From positions 1 to 36,789 of the forward strand of contig NZ_WKKH01000042.1 of NCBI RefSeq assembly GCF_009674725.1: a DNA stretch of 36,789 nt. The letters are read 5' to 3'. The notes under the pieces were generated by a model. The model had not been told where the DNA came from, made no database searches, and was given only the letters and a program-made list of their open reading frames with translations. The position numbers were made by a program, and so were the translations under genes. Positions 8,529 to 16,907 of this stretch are shown here, piece by piece. The DNA comes from Pedobacter petrophilus. GTDB taxonomy: Bacteria > Bacteroidota > Bacteroidia > Sphingobacteriales > Sphingobacteriaceae. The stretch's first letter is position 1. Each line of letters starts with the position of its first letter.

Positions 8529-9488
8529 TTATTCGATTTCTTTAATTGTCTTTTTGATCTTATTCAGATCATTCATACTAAAGTTTGGCGCCTGGAAAGA
8601 AAACATCTGGTAAATAAGTAATCCATCTTTACTATCGTAGATACTGATCATTTTATCATTTGAACGCTTGGTGTATACCAGGTATTTGATGTTTGATTCC
8701 TTACTTAAAATCAAGCTATCTAATGCCGCATTGGTTACAAATTTAAATTTATAGCGATATTGTTCCTCAGCCGGAGCTTGTACTAAAGTAACCGGTTGCG
8801 AAGAAAAAACCTCCCGGACATATTCCGGAATGTATAATGTTTCTTCCACTAATTCCGGAAGCCTTTTTTTGTTGTAAAACTGATAATCCAGGCCCCGTGT
8901 TTGTTTCATTAATAGCCCATCATTAATCTGTTTCAAATAGCCGCTAAGCAAGCCCGCCGACCAGTTTAAAAATTTGGAATGATTGTACAACATGCCGAGT
9001 TGCTTAGATTTTGTTGCTCTTTTTGACCCTCCTTCTTCAGTTACCAATATAATTTGCAATGTGCTAACCGCATCAGGAAATAAAGTAACCGTAGCCAGGG
9101 TGGTTTCCTGCATCTGCTTTGGTTTGAGCGTTGGCGAGATCATTTTTAGTCCATAAACCAGATTTAGATTTTTAATCGTATCGATTTGTTCGCCGTAGGT
9201 ATCCAGATAGAAAAATGAATAATTGGCAGAGGTTTGATAGTTAACCAATTCCTCAGGCTTAATGATTTTATAGGGCGTAATGGTCCAGCTCTTTTTTATA
9301 GCCTGTTCAAACTGATCAATATTTTTGTAATCTGCATAAGGTAGCGTAAATAACGTAGTCGTTTTCTTGAAAGCCTCAAGTTTATCAGCATTTGTAGGCA
9401 CGTTTCCAAAATAGGCGGTTTGTGCCATACTGCTAATAGCAGTGAGCATTATTAAATGGATGAGGAGAATCTTTTTGATCAAAAGCAT
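8529..9488 (-). CDS. Exported protein of unknown function
   Basis: 319 residues from the ATG at 9488; a TTG nine codons upstream would extend it but puts charged residues before the signal peptide. The N-terminus (MLLIKKILLIHLIML, ending SMAQ) is a signal peptide. The rest is mixed, fairly charged, with no cysteine-rich, transmembrane or catalytic motif that I recognise. Stretches such as RYKFKFVTNAALDSLILSK and YLVYTKRSNDKMISIYDSKDG suggest beta strands. It is transcribed divergently from the MarR gene, so the regulatory region at 9489-9613 may serve both. No function is proposed. Confidence 0.7.
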   Translation of the reverse strand: MLLIKKILLIHLIMLTAISSMAQTAYFGNVPTNADKLEAFKKTTTLFTLPYADYKNIDQFEQAIKKSWTITPYKIIKPEELVNYQTSANYSFFYLDTYGEQIDTIKNLNLVYGLKMISPTLKPKQMQETTLATVTLFPDAVSTLQIILVTEEGGSKRATKSKQLGMLYNHSKFLNWSAGLLSGYLKQINDGLLMKQTRGLDYQFYNKKRLPELVEETLYIPEYVREVFSSQPVTLVQAPAEEQYRYKFKFVTNAALDSLILSKESNIKYLVYTKRSNDKMISIYDSKDGLLIYQMFSFQAPNFSMNDLNKIKKTIKEIE

Positions 9489-9556
9489 AATTCTGCGGAT
9501 ATGATTTGTGTGCAATTATAATAAGAATCTTTTGACAATTATTTTGAAATTTTCTA

Positions 9557-9595
9557 TTGCAATAACAAAATACATTCGTTAGCTTTGTTATGCAA
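9557..9595 (+). promoter_or_regulatory. Promoter and overlapping inverted-repeat operator of the beta-oxidation operon
   Basis: TTG (9557-9559), 20 nt, then TAGCTTTG (9580-9587) match the Bacteroidota -33 and -7 elements. The arms TTGCAATAACAAA (9557-9569) and TTTGTTATGCAA (9584-9595) are inverted copies with a single inserted base and 14 nt between them. They cover both promoter elements, as expected of a repressor operator. The MarR gene starts 19 nt downstream, so autorepression is the simplest reading. Confidence 0.65.
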
Positions 9596-9613
9596 GCATA
9601 ATAAATTCGTGAA

Positions 9614-10048
9614 ATGAAACAACAACAAACATTAGATTACCATGTCAAATTCGCATGGCAGAACATGTTTAATAAGTATAATCAAATGGCTGCCAGCTTT
9701 GGGATTACCCAGGCAATCGGCTATATGTTAATTAATATTAACGATGATGAAGGTACTGCTGTTTCTAACCTGGCTGGCTTACTTGGTGTAAAAGCAACTA
9801 GCCTTTCGCGAATGCTGAATAATATGGAAGAGGCTAAATTAATTTATCGGGAGACATCAGTTGGCGATAAACGTTCTGTAAAAGTTTTCCTGACTGATTT
9901 TGGTAAAGAAAAAAAACAGCTGGCCAAAGGAGTTGTTCGAAAATTTAATGAGTATCTCGATGAACATTTTTCTAAAAAAGAAAAGGAAACGTTCATCAAT
10001 TTGTTAATAAAATTAAATGATATAACTGTAGCATATACTGTTGATTAA
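9614..10048 (+). CDS. MarR-family transcriptional regulator of the beta-oxidation operon
   Basis: 144-residue winged-helix regulator. Residues ~50-100 contain the family helix-turn-helix and wing: VSNLAGLLGVKATSLSRMLN followed by the wing region YRETSVGDKRSVKVFLTDFG. Flanking N- and C-terminal helices would form the dimer interface. The gene is first in an operon with the dehydrogenase/hydratase fusion (5-bp gap), thiolase and acyl-CoA dehydrogenase, so the ligand is likely an acyl-CoA or fatty acid (inference). The inverted repeat across its own promoter is the natural operator candidate. Confidence 0.88.
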   Translation: MKQQQTLDYHVKFAWQNMFNKYNQMAASFGITQAIGYMLININDDEGTAVSNLAGLLGVKATSLSRMLNNMEEAKLIYRETSVGDKRSVKVFLTDFGKEKKQLAKGVVRKFNEYLDEHFSKKEKETFINLLIKLNDITVAYTVD

Positions 10049-10053
10049 TAATT

Positions 10054-12459
10054 ATGAAACGAAGCATTAATAAAGTTGCTGTTCTGGGATCAGGTATAAT
10101 GGGTTCGCGTATCGCATGCCACTTCGCCAATATTGGTGTAGAGGTTTTGCTTTTAGATATTGCACCCAAAGAACTTACGCCCGAAGAGCAGGCTAAAGGG
10201 TTAACTCTTGATCAGCCGGCGGTTAAGAATCGAATTGTAAATACCGCCTTACAAACGGCAGTAAAAACCAATCCATCGCCGGTCTATTCTAAAAAAGCGG
10301 TAAATAAAATTAAAACCGGAAACTTCGATGATGATATGTCGAAGATTGCCGGCTTTGATTGGGTAATAGAAGTTGTTGTAGAAAACCTCGACATTAAAAA
10401 GAAAGTTTTCGAACAGGTAGAGCAATTCCGCAAACCCGGAACTTTAATCACTTCAAATACTTCAGGCATTCCTATTCATCTAATGGCCGAAGGCAGGAGT
10501 GAAGATTTTAAAGCAAACTTCTGCGGAACGCACTTCTTTAATCCTCCACGTTACCTGAAATTGTTAGAAGTAATTCCGACGCCATATACTAATCCGGAAA
10601 TCGTTGATTTCCTGATGCATTATGGCGATAAATTTTTAGGTAAAACGACTGTTTTGTGTAAAGATACACCCGCGTTTATTGCAAATCGCGTAGGTGTCTA
10701 TTCCATTATGGCCTTACTTCATTTGGTTGATAAGCTGGATTTAACAGTTGAAGAGGTTGATAAATTTACTGGCCCGGCATTGGGCAGACCAAAATCAGCT
10801 ACTTTCCGTACCTCTGATGTAGTCGGTTTAGATACCATGATCAAAGTGGCTAAAGGACTTTATGATAATTGCCCTGAAGATAAGGCACACGAACTATTTA
10901 AACTCCCAGCCTATGTGCAGAAAATGGAAGAAAATAAATGGTTGGGTGATAAAACCAAACAAGGTTTTTATAAGAAGACAAAAACTGCAGAAGGCAAAAC
11001 AGAAATTTTAGCGCTTGACTTAAAAACGCTGGAGTATAAGCCACAACAGAAAGTTAAGTCTTCCACTTTAGAAATGACCAAACCAGTTGAAAACCTTCAG
11101 GAACGCATGAAGATTTTTGCTAAAGGAAAAGATAAAGCAGGCGAGTTATTCCGTCATTCTTCTTTCGGATTATTCGAATACGTTTCGGATAGAATCCCGG
11201 AAATTTCTGATGAACTGTATCGGATAGATGATGCCATGCGTGCTGGTTTCGGCTGGGAATTAGGTCCTTTTGAACTTTGGGATGCTGTTGGCGTTGCAGC
11301 AGCAATTGAAGGGATGGCACAATATGGAAACCAGGCTGCGGCTTGGGTTCAAGAAATGCTTGATGCTGGAAATACATCGTTTTATAAAGTAGAAGGTGGC
11401 GTTAAAAAGTATTATGATATTCCGACAAAATCTTACAAAGCGCTCCCCGGCACCGATGATTTTATCATTCTGGATAATATTCGCGAGAATAAAACCCTTT
11501 GGAAAAACTCTGGCGTTTCTATTATAGATTTAGGCGATGGCATTTTAAATGTAGAGTTCCATACTAAAATGAATACCATTGGCGGCGACGTAATTTCAGG
11601 AATTAACAAAGCCATTGATATGGCCGAGAAAGATTACCGCGGTTTGGTAATTGGTAACGATGGTGCAAATTTTTCTGCCGGAGCAAATGTCGGGATGATT
11701 TTCATGATGGCAGTAGAGCAGGAGTGGGACGAATTGAATATGGCCATTCGCATGTTCCAGAATACTTCCATGCGCATCCGCTATTCTTCAATTCCTGTTG
11801 TAGTAGCACCGCATAACCTCACGTTAGGTGGAGGATGTGAATTTAGCTTACATGCAGATCATGTTCAGTTATCCGCAGAAACTTACATGGGTTTAGTGGA
11901 ATTTGGCGTTGGGGTTATTCCAGGTGGTGGCGGAACAAAAGAGTTCGCGTTACGTGCTTCTGATGAATATAAAGATGATCAAATCGTTCAAAATGCATTG
12001 AAAGATCGCTTTTTAACCATCGGTATGGCGAAAGTTTCTACTTCAGGTTATGAGGCTTATGAGTTGGGCTACCTTCAAAAAGATAAATTTTCCATCTCCA
12101 TGAACCGTAATCGCCTGCTGGCCGATGCAAAAGCAAAAGCAATTGAACTGGCAGATGCAGGTTATACCAAACCGGTTCAAAGAACAGATATTAAAGTGCT
12201 TGGCAAGCAAGGTTTAGGAATTGTATATGCCGGTGCAAATAGTATGTACGCCGGACATTACATTTCTGAACATGATAAAAAAATCTCTGAAAAATTAGGT
12301 TACGTGATGTGTGGTGGAGATTTGTCTTCGCCAACAGAGGTAAGTGAACAATATTTACTGGATTTGGAAAGAGAAGCATTTTTATCGCTCGCCGGAGAAA
12401 GAAAATCGTTAGAGCGGATCCAATCAATAATTACCAAAGGGAAACCGTTGAGAAATTAA
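10054..12459 (+). CDS. 3-hydroxyacyl-CoA dehydrogenase / enoyl-CoA hydratase fusion
   Basis: 801-residue bifunctional beta-oxidation enzyme. The NAD-binding dehydrogenase is N-terminal: GSGIMG at residues 12-17, acidic Asp35 at the end of the second strand, and THFFNPPRYLKLLEVI with the catalytic His. A dehydrogenase C-terminal helical domain follows. The hydratase/isomerase domain is C-terminal (~485-715), with oxyanion region NFSAGANVG and both expected glutamates in GGGCEFSLHAD and GLVEFGVGVIPGGGG. This order is the reverse of E. coli FadB, where the hydratase comes first, but it is a known arrangement in other bacteria. The gene is second in the MarR-led operon and passes product to the thiolase encoded next. 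Confidence 0.93.
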   Translation: MKRSINKVAVLGSGIMGSRIACHFANIGVEVLLLDIAPKELTPEEQAKGLTLDQPAVKNRIVNTALQTAVKTNPSPVYSKKAVNKIKTGNFDDDMSKIAGFDWVIEVVVENLDIKKKVFEQVEQFRKPGTLITSNTSGIPIHLMAEGRSEDFKANFCGTHFFNPPRYLKLLEVIPTPYTNPEIVDFLMHYGDKFLGKTTVLCKDTPAFIANRVGVYSIMALLHLVDKLDLTVEEVDKFTGPALGRPKSATFRTSDVVGLDTMIKVAKGLYDNCPEDKAHELFKLPAYVQKMEENKWLGDKTKQGFYKKTKTAEGKTEILALDLKTLEYKPQQKVKSSTLEMTKPVENLQERMKIFAKGKDKAGELFRHSSFGLFEYVSDRIPEISDELYRIDDAMRAGFGWELGPFELWDAVGVAAAIEGMAQYGNQAAAWVQEMLDAGNTSFYKVEGGVKKYYDIPTKSYKALPGTDDFIILDNIRENKTLWKNSGVSIIDLGDGILNVEFHTKMNTIGGDVISGINKAIDMAEKDYRGLVIGNDGANFSAGANVGMIFMMAVEQEWDELNMAIRMFQNTSMRIRYSSIPVVVAPHNLTLGGGCEFSLHADHVQLSAETYMGLVEFGVGVIPGGGGTKEFALRASDEYKDDQIVQNALKDRFLTIGMAKVSTSGYEAYELGYLQKDKFSISMNRNRLLADAKAKAIELADAGYTKPVQRTDIKVLGKQGLGIVYAGANSMYAGHYISEHDKKISEKLGYVMCGGDLSSPTEVSEQYLLDLEREAFLSLAGERKSLERIQSIITKGKPLRN

Positions 12460-12461
12460 AT

Positions 12462-12597
12462 GGGTATCAAGATATGAGTATCATGTATCAAGATTCTGAA
12501 CAAATTTAAAAATAAAATTGGCGATCTCCAGTTTTGAGCCCAGTCTTGATACTTGATACTCGCTACTTAATACTAAAAGCTACTAGATACTAAAATA
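12462..12597. repeat. Interspersed dyad repeat (TATCAAGAT / CTTGATACTTGATACTC family), copy 1
   Basis: The left part, around 12463-12495, reads GTATCAAGATATGAGTATC and continues with TATCAAGATT. The right part at 12545-12567 reads CTTGATACTTGATACTC followed by GCTACT. The parts are imperfect reverse complements, so the whole spacer can fold. The right end (GCTACTAGATACTAAAATA) runs directly into the thiolase start codon. Confidence 0.8.
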
Positions 12598-13773
12598 ATG
12601 GAAGCATATATTATAGCCGGATATCGTACTGCAGTAGGTAAAGCACCTCGTGGCGTATTCCGTTTTACACGGGCTGATGATTTAGCCGCAGAAGTGATCA
12701 AGGCTTTGGTCGCATCGGTTCCGAATTTAGATAAAGAACAGATTGATGATGTAATTGTGGGGAATGCCACACCAGAGGCAGAGCAGGGACTGAATATTGG
12801 CCGGATGATTTCATTAATGGGCCTGGATACTGAAAAAGTTCCGGGTGTAACCGTAAATCGTTATTGCGCATCAGGACTGGATACCATCGCTACTGCTGTT
12901 GCGAAAATTAAAGCAGGCATGGCCGATTGTATCATTGCCGGTGGGGTAGAAGTAATGAGTGGAATGCCTTTCGGGGGCTGGAAGCTGGTTCCAAATGCCG
13001 AAGTAGCAAAAAATAATCCCGATTGGTATTGGGGAATGGGCCTGACAGCAGAAGCCGTTGCCAACGAATATAAAGTTAGTCGGGAAGATCAGGATGTGTT
13101 TGCACTTAAATCTCATGAAAAAGCAATTCAAGCCATTAAGAATGGTCATTTGAAAGATGGCATTTTGCCCATCACGATAAATGAAAATTATTTGGATGAT
13201 AACCTGAAAAAGAAAACACGCTCTTATGTAGTAGATACGGATGAAGGACCGCGTGCAGATACTACTCTGGAGAAATTGTTAAAATTGAAACCTGTTTTTG
13301 ATGCAGTGGGAAGTGTAACTGCTGGTAACTCTTCGCAAACATCAGATGGTGCCGCGTTTGTTTTAGTAGTGTCTGAAAAGAAAATGAAAGAACTGAATGC
13401 TGAACCGATTGCACGATTGGTGAGTTACAGTGTTGCCGGGGTTCCGCCAAGAATTATGGGCATCGGCCCGATTGAAGCGATTCCGAAGGCATTAAAACAA
13501 GCTGGTTTGAAACAAGATGATATAGATTTGATTGAGCTGAACGAGGCTTTCTCTTCTCAATCTCTGGCTGTAATCAGAACGCTGGGTTTAAATCCAGACA
13601 TCATTAATGTAAACGGTGGCGCAATTGCTTTAGGTCATCCGCTGGGTTGTACCGGTGCAAAACTTACCGTGCAAATCATGAATGAATTGAAACGACAGGA
13701 TAAAAAATATGGAATGGTAACCATGTGCGTGGGTACAGGGCAGGGAGCAGCAGGAATTTTTGAATTGTTGTAG
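12598..13773 (+). CDS. fadA: Acetyl-CoA acyltransferase (beta-ketothiolase)
   Basis: 391-residue degradative thiolase that cleaves 3-ketoacyl-CoA to acetyl-CoA and a shortened acyl-CoA. The acyl-accepting Cys90 is in NRYCASGLDT. The C-terminal catalytic pair is His347 in GHPLGCTGA and Cys377 in CVGTGQGAAG. Length and motifs are complete. The ATG at 12598 sits at the end of an interspersed repeat whose last 20 bases, with the start codon, are identical to those in front of the acyl-CoA dehydrogenase. It follows the fusion gene by 138 bp; co-transcription is inferred from pathway logic and from the absence of a terminator with a T-run between them. Confidence 0.93.
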   Translation: MEAYIIAGYRTAVGKAPRGVFRFTRADDLAAEVIKALVASVPNLDKEQIDDVIVGNATPEAEQGLNIGRMISLMGLDTEKVPGVTVNRYCASGLDTIATAVAKIKAGMADCIIAGGVEVMSGMPFGGWKLVPNAEVAKNNPDWYWGMGLTAEAVANEYKVSREDQDVFALKSHEKAIQAIKNGHLKDGILPITINENYLDDNLKKKTRSYVVDTDEGPRADTTLEKLLKLKPVFDAVGSVTAGNSSQTSDGAAFVLVVSEKKMKELNAEPIARLVSYSVAGVPPRIMGIGPIEAIPKALKQAGLKQDDIDLIELNEAFSSQSLAVIRTLGLNPDIINVNGGAIALGHPLGCTGAKLTVQIMNELKRQDKKYGMVTMCVGTGQGAAGIFELL

Positions 13774-13776
13774 AAT

Positions 13777-13810
13777 AGTATCAAGATATGAGTATCAAGT
13801 ATCAAGATTG
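13777..13810. repeat. Interspersed dyad repeat, copy 2 (left part only)
   Basis: AGTATCAAGATATGAGTATC followed by AAGTATCAAGATT is nearly identical to the left part of copy 1. The complementary right part is absent here and appears only after the four-helix-bundle gene, so this gene sits between the two halves. Confidence 0.75.
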
Positions 13811-13883
13811 AATAGCGAGTGTTAAGGCAATTGCAAAAAATCATCCTGAACATATTTGTACACATTATTAAATACTAAGGCAT

Positions 13884-14237
13884 ATGCACAATTTTAAAGA
13901 TTTAAAAGTTTGGCAAAAATCAATTGATTTGGCAATTGAAGTTTACAAAGTAACTTCACTTTTACCTAATGATGAAAAGTATGGTTTGGTTTCGCAAATG
14001 AAGAGGTGTTCTGTTTCGATTTCATCAAATATTGCCGAAGGGTCTGGCAGAGGAAGTAGTGCTCAATTCAAATATTTTTTGAACATAAGCCAAGGCTCGG
14101 CATTCGAATTGGAAACGCAGCTAATCATTTCAAACCGGCTAAAATTGATAGATAATGAATTGTCAACTGATTTAATTGAGAAAATAACTGAAATACAAAA
14201 AATGATTTACGCTTTGGATAGAAGTATTAAAGTATAA
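13884..14237 (+). CDS. Four-helix-bundle protein (S23 / 23S-rRNA intervening-sequence family)
   Basis: 117 residues, all-helical. The N-terminus HNFKDLKVWQKSIDLAIEVY and the core CSVSISSNIAEGSGRGSSAQF are the signature of the S23 family, whose founding members are encoded in 23S rRNA intervening sequences and which is related to the Avd accessory protein of diversity-generating retroelements. No reverse transcriptase, template repeat or rRNA is nearby, so this is a stand-alone member. Its function is unknown. It lies inside the beta-oxidation operon, bracketed by the two halves of an interspersed dyad repeat, and looks like an insertion into the operon rather than a pathway gene. Confidence 0.85.
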   Translation: MHNFKDLKVWQKSIDLAIEVYKVTSLLPNDEKYGLVSQMKRCSVSISSNIAEGSGRGSSAQFKYFLNISQGSAFELETQLIISNRLKLIDNELSTDLIEKITEIQKMIYALDRSIKV

Positions 14238-14250
14238 TTAAGTGTTACCC

Positions 14251-14419
14251 AGATATGAGTATCAGGATTGAATGCCAATAAAGAGAAATAAATACAGCGA
14301 TTTTGAGTTTAAGCGAGGTCTTGATACTTGATACTCGCTACTGAATACCAAAACCCAGCGACTTCAAGTTTTTAAACCCAAATCTTGATACTTGATACTC
14401 GCTACTAGATACTAAAATA
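14251..14419. repeat. Interspersed dyad repeat, copy 3 with two right-hand parts
   Basis: A left-type segment (GATATGAGTATCAGGATT) starts near 14251. Right-type segments (CTTGATACTTGATACTC, then GCTACT) are at 14320-14342 and 14384-14406. The second right part ends with the bases directly preceding the acyl-CoA dehydrogenase ATG. The duplication of the right part with ~64-bp spacing suggests local tandem growth. Confidence 0.8.
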
Positions 14420-16213
14420 ATGGAAACAACCGAAAAAAAGACAATTAAAGGCGGTGAATTTTTAATTAAAGAAACCGTTTATCAGGATGTATTTATCCCT
14501 GAAGAATTTGATGAAGAGCAACAGATGATTGCACAAACTTGTCGCGATTTCCTGGAAGCTGAAGTATACCCCAATCTAGATAAAATAGACAAACAGGAAG
14601 ATCCTGAATTAATGCCTACGCTATTAACCAAAGCTGGCGAACTGGGGATTCTTGGTGTTTCTGTGCCAGAAGAATACGGAGGTTTTGGAAAGAATTTTAA
14701 TACTTCCATGCTGGTAGCTGATGTAATTGGTGCTGGTCACTCTTTCGCTGTGGCGCTTTCAGCACATACCGGCATCGGAACATTGCCAATTTTATATTAT
14801 GGTAATGAAGAACAAAAGGCAAAATACATTCCGAAGTTAGGTTCTGGCGAATGGAAAGCTGCTTATTGCTTAACGGAGCCCAATTCCGGTTCAGATGCAA
14901 ATTCGGGAAAAACAAAAGCCACATTAAGCGGAGATGGGAAACACTATATCATCAACGGACAAAAAATGTGGATCACCAATGGTGGTTTCGCAGATATTTT
15001 TATCGTTTTTGCCAAGATAGACGACGATAAAAATTTAACTGCATTTATTGTAGAGAAAGATTTTGGGGGCATTACCATGAATCCGGAAGAACATAAAATG
15101 GGAATTAAAGGCTCTTCTACACGCCAGGTTTTCTTCAACGATTGCGCTGTGCCAGTTGAGAACATGCTGAGTGATCGAGAAAATGGGTTTAAAATTGCGG
15201 TAAATATTTTAAACATTGGGCGGATTAAATTATCTGCTGCGGCAATCGGGGCTTCAAAAGCGACGCTAAATACAGCTATTAATTATTCGAATGAACGTAG
15301 TCAGTTCGGCCGGCCGATTTCTAAATATGGTGCCATTCGTTTTAAGATTGCAGAAATTGCATCAAAATTGTATGCTGTCGATGCAGCGAATTACAGGGCC
15401 GGACAAAATATAGATGATACTTATGATCAACTGGTTGCCGGTGGAATGGAATCTGGCAAAGCCAGACTAAAATCCGTAGAGCAATTCGCTGTTGAATGCG
15501 CCATTTTAAAAGTTTGGGGTTCTGAAGCCTTGGATTATACTGTGGATGAAGGTGTTCAGATTTACGGTGGGATGGGCTTTAGTGCCGATGCACCAATGGA
15601 CAGGGCTTATCGCGATGCGCGAATCAATAGAATTTTCGAGGGAACAAACGAAATTAACCGTTTGCTTACTGTTGATATGATGCTGAAACGTGCAATGAAA
15701 GGCGAACTCGATTTAATGGGCCCGGCAACAGCAGTAGCTGCAGAATTAATGAGCATTCCAGATTTTGGTGAGGAAGATACCACGCTGTTTGCTGCTGAGA
15801 AAAAAGTGCTGGCAAATTTAAAAAAGGCAACTTTAATGGTTGCTGGTGCGGCAGTTCAGAAACTCATGATGACGCTCAGCAAAGAGCAGGAAATTTTAAT
15901 GAACATTGCAGATATGGCTGGTTATGTTTATGTACTTGAATCAGCTTTGTTAAGGACTGAGAAATTAGTTGCTACAAAGGGGGAGGCAGCAACAGCTGTT
16001 CAACTGGATTTATTGCGCATTTATATGGTGGAAGCTGTTGATGGTGTAGCCAAAGCGGGTAAAGAAGCACTTTGGGCTTTCGCAGAAGGCGATGAACAAC
16101 GCATGATGTTGGTGGGCTTACGCAGGTTTACAAAAGTAGAACCATTTAATGTAAAAGATGCCCGCCAAAGGGTAGCGCAAGAACTAATAGCAGCCAATAA
16201 ATATATCTTTTAA
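14420..16213 (+). CDS. Acyl-CoA dehydrogenase, long C-terminally extended type
   Basis: 597-residue FAD enzyme for the first beta-oxidation step. Family motifs are CLTEPNSGSDA (150-160), KMWITNGGFAD (182-192), RSQFGRPISKYGAIRFKIAE (293-312) and YGGMGFSADAPMDRAYRDAR (382-401). The predicted catalytic Glu407 is in IFEGTNEI. About 175 residues follow this motif, more than in the ~390-residue short and medium-chain enzymes. That length resembles the VLCAD/ACAD9-like group, and suggests a long-chain substrate (inference). It is the last gene of the MarR-led operon and is followed by a terminator. Confidence 0.93.
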   Translation: METTEKKTIKGGEFLIKETVYQDVFIPEEFDEEQQMIAQTCRDFLEAEVYPNLDKIDKQEDPELMPTLLTKAGELGILGVSVPEEYGGFGKNFNTSMLVADVIGAGHSFAVALSAHTGIGTLPILYYGNEEQKAKYIPKLGSGEWKAAYCLTEPNSGSDANSGKTKATLSGDGKHYIINGQKMWITNGGFADIFIVFAKIDDDKNLTAFIVEKDFGGITMNPEEHKMGIKGSSTRQVFFNDCAVPVENMLSDRENGFKIAVNILNIGRIKLSAAAIGASKATLNTAINYSNERSQFGRPISKYGAIRFKIAEIASKLYAVDAANYRAGQNIDDTYDQLVAGGMESGKARLKSVEQFAVECAILKVWGSEALDYTVDEGVQIYGGMGFSADAPMDRAYRDARINRIFEGTNEINRLLTVDMMLKRAMKGELDLMGPATAVAAELMSIPDFGEEDTTLFAAEKKVLANLKKATLMVAGAAVQKLMMTLSKEQEILMNIADMAGYVYVLESALLRTEKLVATKGEAATAVQLDLLRIYMVEAVDGVAKAGKEALWAFAEGDEQRMMLVGLRRFTKVEPFNVKDARQRVAQELIAANKYIF

Positions 16214-16233
16214 GGGAGAAGGTTAAGGGTTTG

Positions 16234-16281
16234 AAGGTTTAAGGTTCGGGTGTATAACATTAGGATCTTAAACCTTTTTTT
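16234..16281 (+). terminator. Intrinsic terminator of the beta-oxidation operon
   Basis: AAGGTTTAAG (16234-16243) pairs perfectly with CTTAAACCTT (16267-16276), followed by a T-run. The loop is 23 nt, longer than usual. It starts 20 bp after the acyl-CoA dehydrogenase stop codon. Confidence 0.7.
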
Positions 16282-16341
16282 AATACCTGTATAATCAATT
16301 TTAATTATTCTTTGGAGATAAAAAAGAGATTAAGTATGGCT

Positions 16342-16371
16342 TTGTCAGTTGTACATTAAATCCTATTTTTG
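16342..16371 (+). promoter_or_regulatory. Promoter of the first FKBP lipoprotein gene; possible leaderless mRNA
   Basis: TTG (16342-16344), 19 nt, TATTTTTG (16364-16371). The box ends 3 nt before the ATG at 16375, so transcription would start at or within the start codon. Confidence 0.6.
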
Positions 16372-16374
16372 GAA

Positions 16375-16824
16375 ATGATTAAAATTAAACACCTTACTCT
16401 TTTTATGCTGCTTGTCGTAACCGCAATCTCTTCTTGTAAAAAAGATGAAGATCCGGATAAGCAAATCACTGATTTTATTGCTAAAAATAATATTGCCGCA
16501 ACGAAAGATGCTTCTGGTTTATATTATCAAATCATTAAACCAGGCACCGGAAACTTTACTTATCCAGCCAGTACGAGTATCACGATCAAATACGAAGGAA
16601 GGTTATTGGATGGAACGGTGTTCGATAATGGGAGTGGTAAAGAACAAACCTTTATTCTTTCACAATTGATTCAGGGTTGGAGAATCGGTATTCCTAAAAT
16701 TCAAAAGGGTGGCGAGATCAGGTTGATTATTCCTCCGGGCTTAGGTTACGGAAGCGGTGCAACAGGCCCAATCCCAGGTAATTCTGTGCTTGACTTTACA
16801 ATCCAGTTGTCCGACGCTAAATAA
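16375..16824 (+). CDS. FKBP-type peptidyl-prolyl isomerase lipoprotein 1
   Basis: 149 residues. The signal peptide ends in the lipobox ISSC and is followed by KKDED, so the protein is probably lipid-anchored. After a short linker with FIAKNNI and KDASGLYYQI, one complete FKBP domain follows: IKYEGRLLDGTVFDNG, FILSQLIQGWRIGIPKIQKG, IPPGLGYGSG, IPGNSVLDFTIQL. It should accelerate proline isomerisation of envelope proteins. The ATG at 16375 is preferred over a TTG six bases upstream. It is the first of three related genes, evidently tandem duplicates. Confidence 0.9.
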   Translation: MIKIKHLTLFMLLVVTAISSCKKDEDPDKQITDFIAKNNIAATKDASGLYYQIIKPGTGNFTYPASTSITIKYEGRLLDGTVFDNGSGKEQTFILSQLIQGWRIGIPKIQKGGEIRLIIPPGLGYGSGATGPIPGNSVLDFTIQLSDAK

Positions 16825-16873
16825 TATCAATATTTACGGCTAATTTCTCAGGAATGTTAAAATTGGTTAAAAA

Positions 16874-16904
16874 TTGGAGCATCCGTATTAAAAGCTTATT
16901 TTTG
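16874..16904 (+). promoter_or_regulatory. Promoter of the second FKBP lipoprotein gene; possible leaderless mRNA
   Basis: TTG (16874-16876), 20 nt, TATTTTTG (16897-16904). The box ends 3 nt before the ATG at 16908, the same geometry as in the preceding gene. Its position argues against the longer reading frame that begins at 16854. Confidence 0.6.
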
Positions 16905-16907
16905 CCA

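Noticed and set aside
13884..14237. Avd protein of a diversity-generating retroelement
   Set aside because: The fold family is related, but there is no reverse transcriptase and no template/variable repeat pair nearby.
16854..16907. Upstream ATG extension of the second FKBP gene
   Set aside because: The extension would precede the signal peptide and contain the promoter; the start at 16908 gives a normal lipoprotein signal.
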